Part shown: positions 6,339 to 15,608 of the stretch, piece by piece
How the letters are laid out: the number at the start of each line of letters is the position of its first letter
Position numbering within the stretch: position 1 is the first letter of the stretch
The notes under the pieces: model-generated
Told to the model about the DNA's origin: nothing
Database searches by the model: none
The model's input: the letters and a program-made list of their open reading frames with translations, nothing else
Made by a program: the position numbers and the translations under genes
Origin: an uncultured Campylobacter sp.
GTDB lineage: Bacteria; Campylobacterota; Campylobacteria; Campylobacterales; Campylobacteraceae
Assembly (NCBI RefSeq): GCF_938039245.1
Contig: NZ_CALHVN010000005.1
Coordinates: 38,823 to 102,822, forward strand
DNA length: 64,000 nt
Reading direction: 5' to 3'

Positions 6339-9300
6339 ATGAGCGATTTTACAGATTTTACGCACCTGCACCTGCACACGGAGTATTCGCTGCTAGACGG
6401 CGCCAACCGTATCAAAGAGCTAGCTAAAACGCTAAAAAAACAAGGCGTCAAAGCCGCAGCCATCACCGACCACGGCAATATGTTCGGCGCTATAGACTTT
6501 TATAAAACGATGAAAAATGAAGGTATAAAGCCGCTAATCGGCATCGAAGCCTACATCCACAACGGCGAGGAGCTGGGAGATAAAAGCACCAAACAGCGCT
6601 TTCACCTTTGCCTCATCGCCAAAAACGAAATCGGCTACAAAAACCTGATGTATCTAAGCTCCATGAGCTATATCGAGGGGTTTTATTATTATCCGCGTAT
6701 CAACAAAAAGATGCTAAAAGAGCACAGCGAGGGTATCATCTGCTCCTCAGCGTGCCTGCAAGGCGAGGTGAACTGGAACCTCAACCAAAGCGAGCGAAAT
6801 TTGCGTTTCGGCGCGGGCGGATATGAGGCGGCCAGGGAAGCCGCGCTATGGTACAAAGAGGTCTTTGGCGATGATTTTTACCTCGAGATCATGCGCCACG
6901 GTATCGGCGATCAGCGTAGGATCGACGATGAGATCTTGCGCCTAGCAAAAGAGCTAAATATCAAGGTCATCGCAACTAACGACACGCACTATACGTTTAA
7001 GCAAAGAGCCGACGCGCACGAGGTTTTCATGTGTATCGCGATGAACAAACTGCTAGACGACCCAAACCGCCTACGCCACAGCGTGCATGAGTTTTACGTC
7101 AAGACGCCTGCGCAGATGAGCGAGCTTTTCGCCGATATCCCAGAAGCTATCGCAAATACGCAAGAAATCGTAGATAAATGCGACCTCACGATCAAACTAG
7201 GCGACGCGACGCCGCCGAATTTTAAATTTACGCTCGAATACGCCGCCGAGCGAAATTTGAGCCTGCCAGAGCCTGATAAACGCTACAGCATACCAAACGA
7301 TAGCGTGCTGTTTGAGCACGAGTGCAGGCAGGGGCTAGAGGAGAGATTGAAATTTATCCCGACAGAGCGCCACGAGGAGTATAAAACCCGTTTGCAGCGC
7401 GAGATAGATATCATAAACAAGATGAACTTCCCGGGCTATATGATGATCGTTTGGGACTTTATCAACGAAGCCAAAAAGCGCGGCGTACCGGTAGGCCCGG
7501 GGCGCGGCTCGGCGGCTGGAAGCCTCGTGGCATATAGCCTAAAGATTACCGACCTTGATCCGCTGCCGTATAACCTGCTTTTCGAGCGTTTTTTGAACCC
7601 CGAGCGCGTGAGCATGCCCGATATCGACGTGGACTTTTGTCAAAACCGCCGAGGCGAGATCATCGACTACGTCATCGAAAAGTACGGTAAATTTAACGTC
7701 GCGCAAGTTATAACCTTCGGTAAGCTACTGGCAAAAGGCGTCATCCGAGACGTCGCGCGCGTATGCGATATGCCGTATGCCGAGGCCGACGCGATGGCTA
7801 AGCTCATCCCCGACGAGCTAGGCATCACGCTAGAACAAGCCTTTGCAAAAGAGCCAAAGATCGGCGAGCTGATAGCAAGTAACTCAAATGCAAATAGAAT
7901 TTGGAAATTCGCCCTTGACCTGGAGGGTCTAAACCGAAACGCCGGCATGCACGCAGCAGGCGTGGTTATCTCAAACGAGGAGCTGTGGAACAAAACCCCG
8001 CTCTTTCGTCAGCCAAACGCCGAGGAGGATCACTTCGTCACGCAGTATAGCCTAAAGTACCTAGAGGACGTTGACCTCATCAAATTTGACTTCCTGGGGC
8101 TAAAGACGCTAACCGTGATAGATAACGCCGTCAAGCTCGTAAAAAAGAGATTCGGCAAAGAGATCATCTGGGAACAGGTCAATAAAAACGACCCTAAAAC
8201 CTACGAGACGATCAGCAGCGGTCAGACGCTGGGACTGTTTCAGATAGAGAGTGAAGGTATGCAAAAAGTCGGAGCCGATATGCGCCCCGACTGCTTCGAG
8301 GATATCATCGCGATGATCTCGCTTTACCGACCGGGTCCGATGGATCTTATACCTGATTTCATCAAGCGCAAGCACGGGTTAGAGCCTATCACGTATATAT
8401 TCCCCGAGCTTCAGCCGATCCTAGAGCCCACATACGGCGTTATCGTATATCAAGAGCAGGTTATGCAAATCGTGCAGACTATCGGCGGCTTTTCGTTAGG
8501 AGGCGCTGATCTCGTGCGCCGCGCGATGGGTAAAAAGATAAAAGAGGAGATGGATAGGCTAAAGGGTAAATTTATCGAGGGGGCTGAGGCTCAGGGGCTA
8601 GACGGCAAAAAGGCCGACGAGCTGTTTGAGCTTATTTTGCACTTTGCTTCGTACGGATTTAACAAATCCCACGCCGCGGCCTACACCTACGTGACCTTTC
8701 AAACGGCGTATCTAAAGACCTACTATCCGGCCGAATTTATGGCGGCTCTCATCACGAGCGAGGAGACCAACGCCGATAAGATTTCGCGCTACATCGACGA
8801 GTGTAAGCGCCTAGATATCGCTATCCTGCCGCCGTCGGTCAATAAATCTGCCAAAGAATTCTCAGTCGTTAGCGAAGGCGGCAAGGACGCCATCATCTAC
8901 GGCCTAGGCGCGATAAAAGGCGTCGGAGGCGCGGCAATAGAAAATATCTTAGAGGAGCAGGCTAAGGGCGAGTTTAAGGACATCGACGACTTCGTCTCGC
9001 GCGTGGATAACTTTAAGGTAAATAAAAAAGTCTTTGAAAGCCTGATAAAATCGGGCTCGTTTGATAGCTTCGGCCTAACGCGCAAGATGATGCTAAACAA
9101 CCTAGATAACATCATAGAGGCGTGCAAAAACGCCGCTACTATCAAGAAAAACGCGGCGGAGAGCCTCTTTGGCGACGACGAGAGTATGGCGACGGTTAAA
9201 ACTAGTCTCGTGCGCGACGACTCCGAGCTAGAGCTAAAAACTAAGCTCAAATTTGAGCTAGAAAGCGTGGGTATCTATCTCTCCGGCCATCCGCTAGACG

Positions 9301-10319
9301 AGTACCGCGAGCAAATCTCAAAGATAAACTACACGCTAAGCGATAAATTTGACGAGCTACCCGAAAACGGCGAGATGCTGCTTGTGGGCAAGATCGAGGA
9401 TCTCACGACTAGGATCAGCAAGAAAAACGGCAAAAAAATGGGCACGATCGAGATGCTGGATTTTCACGGTACGGTCGAGATCGCGGTCTTTGACAGAGGC
9501 CTTGGGGCGGTCGAGTCAATGAGTGCCGATGAGCGCGATCTGCCGCATGCGTTTAAGGTTCGCTACTCCAAAGACGGGCAGTTTATGCGCATAAATTTGG
9601 ATAAAATTTTGACTCTTGACGAGGCTATGGGTATGGACTTTTCGCATCCGCTCGAAAAATACAAAGAGCAAATCGAGCAGATAAAACACACGCCTAGCAA
9701 GGACTTCGGCAAGATAGATAAAACGAGCGAAATCCTAGTCGTCGGCAAGATCGCCGAGATCGCTAAAATCCCCAGCAAAAAAACCGGCAAAGAGTTTATG
9801 ATGCTAAGCATTATGGACCTTTTTAGCACGTTTAAGGTCGCGGCGTTTGACTCCGAAAAAGGGCTCATCGAGAGCCTAAGTGAGGAGCAAAAGGACGCTC
9901 CGTTAGCATTTAAGGTGCGTTACTCGCGCGACGATCAGGGCGCTCGCATAAATCTAATCGACGTCGTGAGCCTAGAGGACGCGCGCGATATGAATTTCCA
10001 AAGCAGAAGCTTTAAACAGCGCAAGGAAAGCAGCGGCGCTAGCTACCAAAACGGCTCGGTACCTAGCGAAAGCAGAGGCAAAAGAGAGCTTGAGGATCTG
10101 GTGTTGGAGCTAAATTTGGATGAAACGGGCAAGGACCTCATCACGCAAATTTACCGCGCCGCCATCGGCGAACACCGCGCCGCAGCCGATAAAAACAACA
10201 AACGCCTGATTATCCGTATCAAGGACGCGCAAGAAGGCCGCGCGCTGGTTTATACGACGGAGTTTATCGTGGGAGAGGGGTTTGAGGATAGGGCGCTAGG
10301 TTTAAGGCAAGCCGTTTAG
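6339..10319 (+). CDS. dnaE: DNA polymerase III subunit alpha with duplicated OB domain
   Basis: Replicative polymerase subunit. The order is an N-terminal PHP domain (HLHLHTEYSLLDG, residues 9-21), palm with catalytic Asp428 and Asp430 in PDIDVDF and Asp584 in KFDFLGL, then fingers, the (HhH)2 region and an OB region. The spacing of the three aspartates matches E. coli (401, 403, 555). The protein is 1326 residues, about 125 more than the roughly 1200 I expect for Campylobacter. The excess is a second copy of the OB module: residues about 985-1100 and 1104-1217 share the ground plan E-Y-x-EQI, LLVGKI, SKKxGK, FKVRYSxD, RINL and LDEA/LEDA-x-x-M. The start has GGACGAAAAATG. Confidence 0.97.
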   Translation: MSDFTDFTHLHLHTEYSLLDGANRIKELAKTLKKQGVKAAAITDHGNMFGAIDFYKTMKNEGIKPLIGIEAYIHNGEELGDKSTKQRFHLCLIAKNEIGYKNLMYLSSMSYIEGFYYYPRINKKMLKEHSEGIICSSACLQGEVNWNLNQSERNLRFGAGGYEAAREAALWYKEVFGDDFYLEIMRHGIGDQRRIDDEILRLAKELNIKVIATNDTHYTFKQRADAHEVFMCIAMNKLLDDPNRLRHSVHEFYVKTPAQMSELFADIPEAIANTQEIVDKCDLTIKLGDATPPNFKFTLEYAAERNLSLPEPDKRYSIPNDSVLFEHECRQGLEERLKFIPTERHEEYKTRLQREIDIINKMNFPGYMMIVWDFINEAKKRGVPVGPGRGSAAGSLVAYSLKITDLDPLPYNLLFERFLNPERVSMPDIDVDFCQNRRGEIIDYVIEKYGKFNVAQVITFGKLLAKGVIRDVARVCDMPYAEADAMAKLIPDELGITLEQAFAKEPKIGELIASNSNANRIWKFALDLEGLNRNAGMHAAGVVISNEELWNKTPLFRQPNAEEDHFVTQYSLKYLEDVDLIKFDFLGLKTLTVIDNAVKLVKKRFGKEIIWEQVNKNDPKTYETISSGQTLGLFQIESEGMQKVGADMRPDCFEDIIAMISLYRPGPMDLIPDFIKRKHGLEPITYIFPELQPILEPTYGVIVYQEQVMQIVQTIGGFSLGGADLVRRAMGKKIKEEMDRLKGKFIEGAEAQGLDGKKADELFELILHFASYGFNKSHAAAYTYVTFQTAYLKTYYPAEFMAALITSEETNADKISRYIDECKRLDIAILPPSVNKSAKEFSVVSEGGKDAIIYGLGAIKGVGGAAIENILEEQAKGEFKDIDDFVSRVDNFKVNKKVFESLIKSGSFDSFGLTRKMMLNNLDNIIEACKNAATIKKNAAESLFGDDESMATVKTSLVRDDSELELKTKLKFELESVGIYLSGHPLDEYREQISKINYTLSDKFDELPENGEMLLVGKIEDLTTRISKKNGKKMGTIEMLDFHGTVEIAVFDRGLGAVESMSADERDLPHAFKVRYSKDGQFMRINLDKILTLDEAMGMDFSHPLEKYKEQIEQIKHTPSKDFGKIDKTSEILVVGKIAEIAKIPSKKTGKEFMMLSIMDLFSTFKVAAFDSEKGLIESLSEEQKDAPLAFKVRYSRDDQGARINLIDVVSLEDARDMNFQSRSFKQRKESSGASYQNGSVPSESRGKRELEDLVLELNLDETGKDLITQIYRAAIGEHRAAADKNNKRLIIRIKDAQEGRALVYTTEFIVGEGFEDRALGLRQAV

Positions 10320-10348
10320 ATTTTTAAATTTGACGGCTTGTCTTTTTG
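10307..10348 (+). terminator. Probable terminator of dnaE
   Basis: AAGCCGT at the dnaE stop pairs with ACGGCTT at 10333-10339, and TCTTTTT follows. The loop is long, about 17 bases. Confidence 0.55.
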
Positions 10349-10730
10349 GTTTATACTTCGCTGCTTTTAAATTTAGCTCGGTCATTACCCGCACGGTAGC
10401 TTCCGTCGTAAAATTTAAAAGCGGCTTGTCTCGCGAGTGCTTTGTGAATTCAAATTTAACGACGCAAGATTAGTCAAATTTGACTGATTTATCGGCAAGC
10501 TTTGGGATTAAATTTAAAGAAAACATACGAGAAAGCGTGCCAAAAGAGCTAACGAGGCTTGAAAAAGCATACTAAGACTCGTGGGTAAATTGCAGAAAAA
10601 GCAAAAGCCGGACGTAAGAATCTAGCCGTTTTCTTATAAATTTGGCTTCCAAAGCCGTCTTTTTGCTTTCAAATGATACAATTCTGATTTCAATTATTAC
10701 ATTTTGTCTTTAAATTTGACGGGAGCTCTT
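10320..10730. other. Spacer with weak traces of decay
   Basis: No intact gene is seen. Around 10500-10575 a frame reads GIKFKENIRESVPKELTRLE before a stop, which looks protein-like but which I cannot assign. TACAAT near 10676 may be the -10 box of the following operon. Confidence 0.4.
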
Positions 10731-11342
10731 ATGAAAAAACTGGTTTGGTTAAATCCTGTTGTAAAAAACATCTACGACTTTGCGGCGCTTAAAGAAATTT
10801 TGCAAGATAAAGGTTTTAGCGTAGTAGAGTGCGAAAAGGACCACACCCAAAGTGTAAAAAACGCATACAAAAACGCTCTTGCGCAAAGCAAGCTTATCTT
10901 TGATAGTCGCTGTCCGAGGGCTGTAAATTTCGTCAGGGCGAATTTCAAAGAACAGGCCGCTCTCATCTCAAATTTAAACCCCATTTTGATAGAGAGCGCC
11001 ATTGAGCTTAGCTCAAAGCTAAAAGAGGACGAGTGGCTCTACGTGACGACACCCTGTGAGGACTTGGCCCAGCTTGGTAGGGGACTAAATTTGGAGCGAA
11101 CCACATTTTTGACATGGAAGAGCTTTAGAGAGCAAAACGCTATAAATTTAAAGATGCGTAGTATCGAGCAAAGTCCGATACCGCCGGGTTTTTTCGCAAA
11201 TTTGGGCGTAAAAACCTTAAGCCTTGATAGCAAAGAAAAGATAGAAAACGCCCTTTCATATAAATTTAGCGAGCTTAAAAACTACCGGATCATCGAGCTT
11301 TTGTACTGCGAAAACGGCTGTCACAACGGAGATGGGCTGTGA
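10731..11342 (+). CDS. Minimal Fe-hydrogenase H-domain-like iron-sulfur protein
   Basis: The 203-residue protein keeps the three Cys signatures of the Fe-only hydrogenase catalytic domain: SRCP (Cys61, cf. TSCCP), TTPC (Cys109, cf. MPC) and CENGCHNGDG (Cys193 and Cys197, cf. ACxxGCxxGGG). These correspond to the four ligands of the [4Fe-4S] part of the H-cluster. At 203 residues it is far smaller than the 350-residue H domain and has no ferredoxin domains, so hydrogen chemistry is doubtful and a redox or sensory role is equally possible. ATG 10731 follows GGGAGC and is preferred to an upstream TTG. Its TGA overlaps the GTG of the permease gene, so the two are translationally coupled. The homology is remote, and the family call is inference from motifs. 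Confidence 0.6.
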   Translation: MKKLVWLNPVVKNIYDFAALKEILQDKGFSVVECEKDHTQSVKNAYKNALAQSKLIFDSRCPRAVNFVRANFKEQAALISNLNPILIESAIELSSKLKEDEWLYVTTPCEDLAQLGRGLNLERTTFLTWKSFREQNAINLKMRSIEQSPIPPGFFANLGVKTLSLDSKEKIENALSYKFSELKNYRIIELLYCENGCHNGDGL

Positions 11343-12088
11343 AGGAAATTTTCAAAAAGAGCATTTTGATCCTAGCGATCTTTGCCATCTGGCAGGTCGT
11401 TTGCGAGCTAGAAATTTTCACGCCGTATATCTTGCCAAGTCCGGCAGCGACGCTAAAGACGATGTATGGCATGAGCCTAAGCGGCGAGCTTGCTACGCAT
11501 ACGATCATCAGCTTTAAGCGTGTATTTGCAGGATATGCTCTTTCTTTTGCCCTAGCGCTCGTGCTTGGCGGTATAGCTGCGCTTTTGCCAAAGATCAGCG
11601 TTTATTACGAGTGGATACTAGAGTTTTTTAGAAACATCCCGCCGCTTAGTTTGATAGCCATTTTGGTGCTTTGGTTTGGTATAAACGAGATGCCAAAGAT
11701 CATTATTATCATCCTGGCCTCGTTTTTCCCGATGTTTCTAAGCATCCAAAAGGGGCTAACGAGCTGTGATATAAAGCTTATCGAGGTTGGTAAAATTTTT
11801 GGCTTTAGTAAATTTGAGATTTTTTACAAGATCATCATAAAAAGTGCGCTAAAAGATATCTTCGTCGGCATGCGAATAGGCTTTGGCTACGCTATGCGCG
11901 CGATCATAGGAGCTGAAATGATAGCGGCTTCAAGCGGGCTGGGATATCTCATACTTGACGCAGAGGAGCTTTCGCGCGCGGATAGGATATTTGTAGGGAT
12001 TTTTACTATCGGCATTTGCGGCGTGCTCATAGATAGGCTCTTTTTGCTTTTGATAGCGAAATTTAGCCTTTTGCGAGGCGATAAATGA
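11339..12088 (+). CDS. ABC transporter permease, NitT/TauT (SsuC-like) family
   Basis: Inner-membrane subunit of an ABC importer. The 249-residue product has about six membrane segments and the cytoplasmic coupling motif EVGKIFGFSKFEIFYKIIIKSA near residues 144-167, equivalent to the EAA loop of SsuC/TauC-type permeases. It starts at GTG 11339 inside the stop of the hydrogenase-like gene and ends in an ATGA overlap with the ATPase gene. The substrate class in this family is sulfonates, nitrate, thiamine precursors and similar small organics. Nothing in the sequence fixes the substrate. Confidence 0.9.
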   Translation: MKEIFKKSILILAIFAIWQVVCELEIFTPYILPSPAATLKTMYGMSLSGELATHTIISFKRVFAGYALSFALALVLGGIAALLPKISVYYEWILEFFRNIPPLSLIAILVLWFGINEMPKIIIIILASFFPMFLSIQKGLTSCDIKLIEVGKIFGFSKFEIFYKIIIKSALKDIFVGMRIGFGYAMRAIIGAEMIAASSGLGYLILDAEELSRADRIFVGIFTIGICGVLIDRLFLLLIAKFSLLRGDK

Positions 12089-12777
12089 TAGAAATTTCAA
12101 ATTTATCCAAGCATTTTTTTATAGGCGAAAAGCGTATCGACGTTTTGAGAGAACTAAGCTTAAGCATAAAAAAAGATAAGATCACCGTCATACTCGGCAG
12201 AAGCGGATGCGGCAAAACGACGCTTTTACGCCTCATCGCCGGTCTTGAGAGCGTAAGCCTAGGCGAGATAAAATTTAAAGAGCAAGCAAAGATCGGCTTC
12301 GTCTTTCAGGAAGCCCGCCTCATGCCGTTTCTAAACGTCTATGAAAACATCGTATTTGCGCTTAAAAAGCATGAGATAGAGGCTGCAAAGATCGATAGTT
12401 TGATATCTATGATAGGGCTTAGCGACTTTAAATTTGCCGCAGTTTCACAGCTATCCGGCGGTATGAGCTCGCGCGTTTCGCTTGCTAGAGTGCTTGCGTA
12501 TGAGGCAAATTTGATCCTTATGGACGAGCCGTTTGCTGCGCTTGACGCATTTACTAGGGCTAGCATGCAGGCTGAAATTTTAAAAATACAAGCCGACAAA
12601 ACCATCCTTTTCGTCACTCACAACATCGATGAGGCGCTATTTTTGGCTGATGAGATCATCTTGCTTGAAAAGGGCGGGATAAAATCAAACTACGACCTAT
12701 CAAATTTAGCAAGGCCAAGAGATCTGCTAAGTGAGGAGCTAATAGCCGTAAAACGCAAAATTTTGAGTGAAATTTAG
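12085..12777 (+). CDS. ABC transporter ATPase, NitT/TauT (SsuB-like) family
   Basis: Energising subunit of the importer. Walker A is GRSGCGKTT (residues 38-46), the ABC signature is LSGGM (123-127), Walker B is LILMDEP (143-149) and the switch His is in FVTHNIDEA. At 230 residues it is slightly short for the family but complete. The ATGA overlap with the permease shows tight coupling. Confidence 0.93.
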   Translation: MIEISNLSKHFFIGEKRIDVLRELSLSIKKDKITVILGRSGCGKTTLLRLIAGLESVSLGEIKFKEQAKIGFVFQEARLMPFLNVYENIVFALKKHEIEAAKIDSLISMIGLSDFKFAAVSQLSGGMSSRVSLARVLAYEANLILMDEPFAALDAFTRASMQAEILKIQADKTILFVTHNIDEALFLADEIILLEKGGIKSNYDLSNLARPRDLLSEELIAVKRKILSEI

Positions 12778-12819
12778 AATAAAAAATGATAACTAAAACT
12801 AAAATGAAGCAAAAAATTA

Positions 12820-12825
12820 TATAAT
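12820..12825 (+). promoter_or_regulatory. -10 box upstream of the binding-protein gene
   Basis: AATTATATAATTTAT lies 26 bases before the binding-protein start, in the 73-base gap after the ATPase gene. It would allow extra transcription of the binding protein, which importers need in excess. Confidence 0.5.
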
Positions 12826-12850
12826 TTATAAAATTTTTAAAGGAGCAAAT

Positions 12851-13771
12851 ATGAGAAAGTTTTTCAAGGTTTTGTGTGCGGCCTCTTTGTTTTGTCTAGT
12901 CGCAAACGCAAGCGAAGGCTTAGATAAGATCGGCATGACCTACGTCAAATCGCCGCTAAACGTCCCATCGATCGTCGATAAATTTAAAGGCTTTTACGCG
13001 AAGTCTTTTGGCGTGCCGGTCGAGTACTCCGAGATCACCTCAGGTGCGAAACAAACGCAAGCGCTCGCTTCAAATTCACTCCAGTTTCTAAACTGCGTGG
13101 GCGGCACTTCGGTTATACTAGCGGCTGCAAATAAGGCTGATATAAAGATCATAAGCGCCTACTCAAGGGCGCCAGAGGCATTTGTGATATTTTCTAAGGA
13201 CCAAAACATAAAGTCGCCAAAAGATCTAAAAGGTAAAAAAGTAGCAGGCCCAAAAGGCACGATCTTAAACGAGCTTTTGGTTAGATACCTAGCTCTTGGA
13301 GGGCTTAGCATAAATGACGTAGAGTTCATCTCTATGGGCATCCCGGCTGCGCAAGCCGCAGTTGAAAACGGCAGCGTCGATGCAGCGCTTCTTGCAGGAC
13401 CAGCGGCCTACAACGCTCAAAAATCAGGCCTAAATATAGTGACAACCGGCAAAGGCGTCATCACTCCAGTCATCGTCACTGCCACAAGCGGGGAGTTTTA
13501 TAAAAAGCATAAAGACGTAGTTGAGAAATTTAAAAAGGCTCAGGACGAAATTTTAGACTACATCAAGGCGAACGAGGACGAGGCGCTTAAATTTACGGCT
13601 GAAGAGACGGGGCTAAGCATAGAGGCGGTAAAGAGCATGTATCCTCAGTACGACTTTAGCTCAAAGATCACGGCTGATGATATAAAAGCCCTTGAAGCTA
13701 CGCAAGAATTTATGCTTGAAAGCAAGATGATAGAGCATAAAATAGATATAAAATCGCTTCTACTAAACTAA
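12851..13771 (+). CDS. Periplasmic substrate-binding protein, NMT1/SsuA-like
   Basis: The 306-residue protein begins with a Sec signal peptide ending near ANA-SEG (residue 21) and continues as a two-lobed NMT1/THI5-like binding protein. Typical features are SGAKQTQALASNSLQF (about 63-78), the hinge AGPKGTILNELL and AAVENGSVDAALL. A clear AAAGGAGC ribosome site precedes ATG 12851. It is the last gene of the four-gene operon with the hydrogenase-like protein. The ligand cannot be told from sequence; THI5-like proteins bind pyrimidines, taurine or sulfonates. Confidence 0.9.
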   Translation: MRKFFKVLCAASLFCLVANASEGLDKIGMTYVKSPLNVPSIVDKFKGFYAKSFGVPVEYSEITSGAKQTQALASNSLQFLNCVGGTSVILAAANKADIKIISAYSRAPEAFVIFSKDQNIKSPKDLKGKKVAGPKGTILNELLVRYLALGGLSINDVEFISMGIPAAQAAVENGSVDAALLAGPAAYNAQKSGLNIVTTGKGVITPVIVTATSGEFYKKHKDVVEKFKKAQDEILDYIKANEDEALKFTAEETGLSIEAVKSMYPQYDFSSKITADDIKALEATQEFMLESKMIEHKIDIKSLLLN

Positions 13772-13775
13772 ATTT

Positions 13776-13796
13776 AAAGGGCAAATTGCCCTTTAA
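13776..13796 (+). terminator. Hairpin after the ABC operon
   Basis: AAAGGGC-AAATT-GCCCTTT is a perfect 7-bp stem four bases after the stop of the binding protein. The following bases are AATTA rather than a long T run, so termination strength is uncertain. Confidence 0.65.
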
Positions 13797-13834
13797 TTAT
13801 CCTCTGTGCCTTGCAAAAAGGTCCAAATTTGCAT

Positions 13835-13840
13835 TATAAT
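13835..13840 (+). promoter_or_regulatory. -10-like box in front of a short decayed stretch
   Basis: GCATTATAATAGTAGC resembles a promoter. The next 200 bases contain only short frames (one reads KLIKRYAADEFSY before a stop) and then the Sel1 gene at 14045. It may drive that gene with a long leader, or it may be the promoter of a lost gene. Confidence 0.35.
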
Positions 13841-14044
13841 AGTAGCAAACTTTGCGAGTATAAAAGTAACCGTTTTAGCTTGGAAAGATAAGGAAATGAA
13901 GCTAAAACTAATAAAAAGATACGCTGCGGACGAGTTTAGCTACTAAATTTTGAAAAATAAATTTAAGATAAAAGTCCTGCGCGAACCGATCGGCGTAGGC
14001 ATTAGCCTCGCAAGAGCGCTAGGAAAATAAATTTAAGGTAGAAA

Positions 14045-14848
14045 ATGAAAAATTTGACTATGTTGATACTTTTTGCTATCGCGGCCATGGCGGGCGAGCC
14101 TAAAAAAGGCGAACTCAGCCCCGAAAAGGAGGCGTTTTTAAGTGCGCGCTACGAAACGCTTAAAAAATCGTGCGCCCAAAAGGACGCTAGAGCCTGCAAA
14201 CGCGTGATCTTTTTTTATAAAAAAGACGAACTCAAATATAACGAGCATGAAGCTCAAACGGCGATGCAGACTTTGCTTGACGCGTGCAAAGAGGGTAAAA
14301 TTGACGCATGCATGGAGGCAGGCAAAATACATATAGAAAATAAAAATTACGACGCGGCAAAAGAACTTTTGCTGCCTGCGTGCCTAAGCGGTCATTACGA
14401 CTCCTGCGCCGTTTACGGTAGATATTTGGAAAAACACTCGCCCGCTAAAAGCAAAAAGCATGCACAAAAGATATATGAATTCGCCTGCGACAAAAACTCG
14501 GCGCTAGGGTGCGAAAATTTGGGGCTTTTGCTTCGAGCCGAACCTTACTTGCATGACGAACCGCAGGATTTGCCAGGATATTTTTATCTAAAAAAAGCCT
14601 GCGAAATAGATGCTAGAAGATGCCTTTCTCTGGGTATTTCGTCTTTGTCGTACGATCCTGAGGATGCCATAAAAGCACTCACTAGAAACTGCTTTGAGTC
14701 GGATATGTTAGCTGGTTGTATTATGCTTACGGAGCATCATAAACGAGGTGCTTTATACGCCTTGGACGACGCTGAGGCAAAGCGAGTATACGCGCGCCTT
14801 TGCGAGCGAGCGCCGTATAAGAAAGAATATTGCCAAGCGGCGCAGTAA
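14045..14848 (+). CDS. Secreted Cys-rich Sel1-repeat protein (Hcp-like)
   Basis: A signal peptide (MKNLTMLILFAIAAMAG) is followed by about seven Sel1-like helical repeats. Most end in a Cys pair spaced eight to nine residues apart, such as CAQKDARAC, CKEGKIDAC, CLSGHYDSC and CDKNSALGC. This is the architecture of Helicobacter cysteine-rich proteins, periplasmic or secreted repeat proteins stabilised by disulfides within each repeat. The final repeats are less regular. The start has TAAGGTAGAAAATG. Its job is unknown; such proteins bind other proteins or cell-wall fragments in some species. Confidence 0.88.
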   Translation: MKNLTMLILFAIAAMAGEPKKGELSPEKEAFLSARYETLKKSCAQKDARACKRVIFFYKKDELKYNEHEAQTAMQTLLDACKEGKIDACMEAGKIHIENKNYDAAKELLLPACLSGHYDSCAVYGRYLEKHSPAKSKKHAQKIYEFACDKNSALGCENLGLLLRAEPYLHDEPQDLPGYFYLKKACEIDARRCLSLGISSLSYDPEDAIKALTRNCFESDMLAGCIMLTEHHKRGALYALDDAEAKRVYARLCERAPYKKEYCQAAQ

Positions 14849-14966
14849 ATTTAATCTCGCTTGCGTTTTGATTTAGGGCAAATTTAAACGGGCGATTAAA
14901 ATTTACCGCGCTAAATTTAGGCGAGGCTCTTAGCCTGGGATAAAATTTAAAGATTAAGGAATAAAA

Positions 14967-15608
14967 ATGGGTAAAACGGCCTTGGTCGTAGGAGCTACGG
15001 GAGCGGTCGGACGAGAGATAGTGCGCGGGCTTTGCGAGGATGAAAACTACTACAAAATCATCGTTTGGGCGCGCAGGGAGCTAAATTTTAGCCACGAAAA
15101 GTTAGAGACTCAAATCATAAATTTCGACGAGATCAAAGATATACGGCCGCGCGAGATAGACGAGATATTTTGCGCGCTGGGCACGACGATGAAGCAAGCC
15201 GGTAGCCGCGGGCAGTTTTATAAAGTGGACGTGAGCTACCCCGTAAATATCGCAAAATGGGGCATCGCATCAGGTGCGCGCCGTTTCGCGCTCATCTCGT
15301 CGCAGGGCGCAAACGAGCGGTCGAGATTTTTTTATCTGCGCGCAAAGGGCAAGGCGGAGAAAAAGATCGCCGCTCTGGGTTTTAAAAGCTTGCAAATAGC
15401 GCGGCTGCCTGCGATAAAAAGCGAGCGCGAGCAGGTGCGTATGGGCGAGCTCTTTACGATTTGGCTGTTTGGGCTTTTGCCGAAGTTTATCTTAACGAAC
15501 TACCGCCCGATGAGCGCAAAAGATATCGCGGCCGCCGTCATCGCCGCCGCGCAGACGGACGCTAATGGCGTGCAAATTTATCATCCAAGAGAGTTTATTT
15601 ATAAGTAA
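14967..15608 (+). CDS. NAD(P)-binding Rossmann-fold protein, HTATIP2/YwnB-like
   Basis: The 213-residue protein has the dinucleotide-binding loop GATGAVGREIV at residues 9-19, the following segment FCALGTTMKQAGS, and ARRFALISSQGA, which places it among the atypical short-chain dehydrogenases related to HTATIP2 and E. coli YbjT-like proteins. The usual Tyr-x-x-x-Lys pair is replaced by a YLRAKGKAEK segment. The substrate is unknown. A good AAGGAATAAAAATG start precedes it and it appears to be a single-gene unit. Confidence 0.85.
   Translation: MGKTALVVGATGAVGREIVRGLCEDENYYKIIVWARRELNFSHEKLETQIINFDEIKDIRPREIDEIFCALGTTMKQAGSRGQFYKVDVSYPVNIAKWGIASGARRFALISSQGANERSRFFYLRAKGKAEKKIAALGFKSLQIARLPAIKSEREQVRMGELFTIWLFGLLPKFILTNYRPMSAKDIAAAVIAAAQTDANGVQIYHPREFIYK

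Noticed and set aside
10704..10730. Longer N terminus for the hydrogenase-like gene from an upstream TTG
   Set aside because: The ATG at 10731 has the better-placed ribosome site (GGGAG), and the added residues are encoded by spacer-type sequence.
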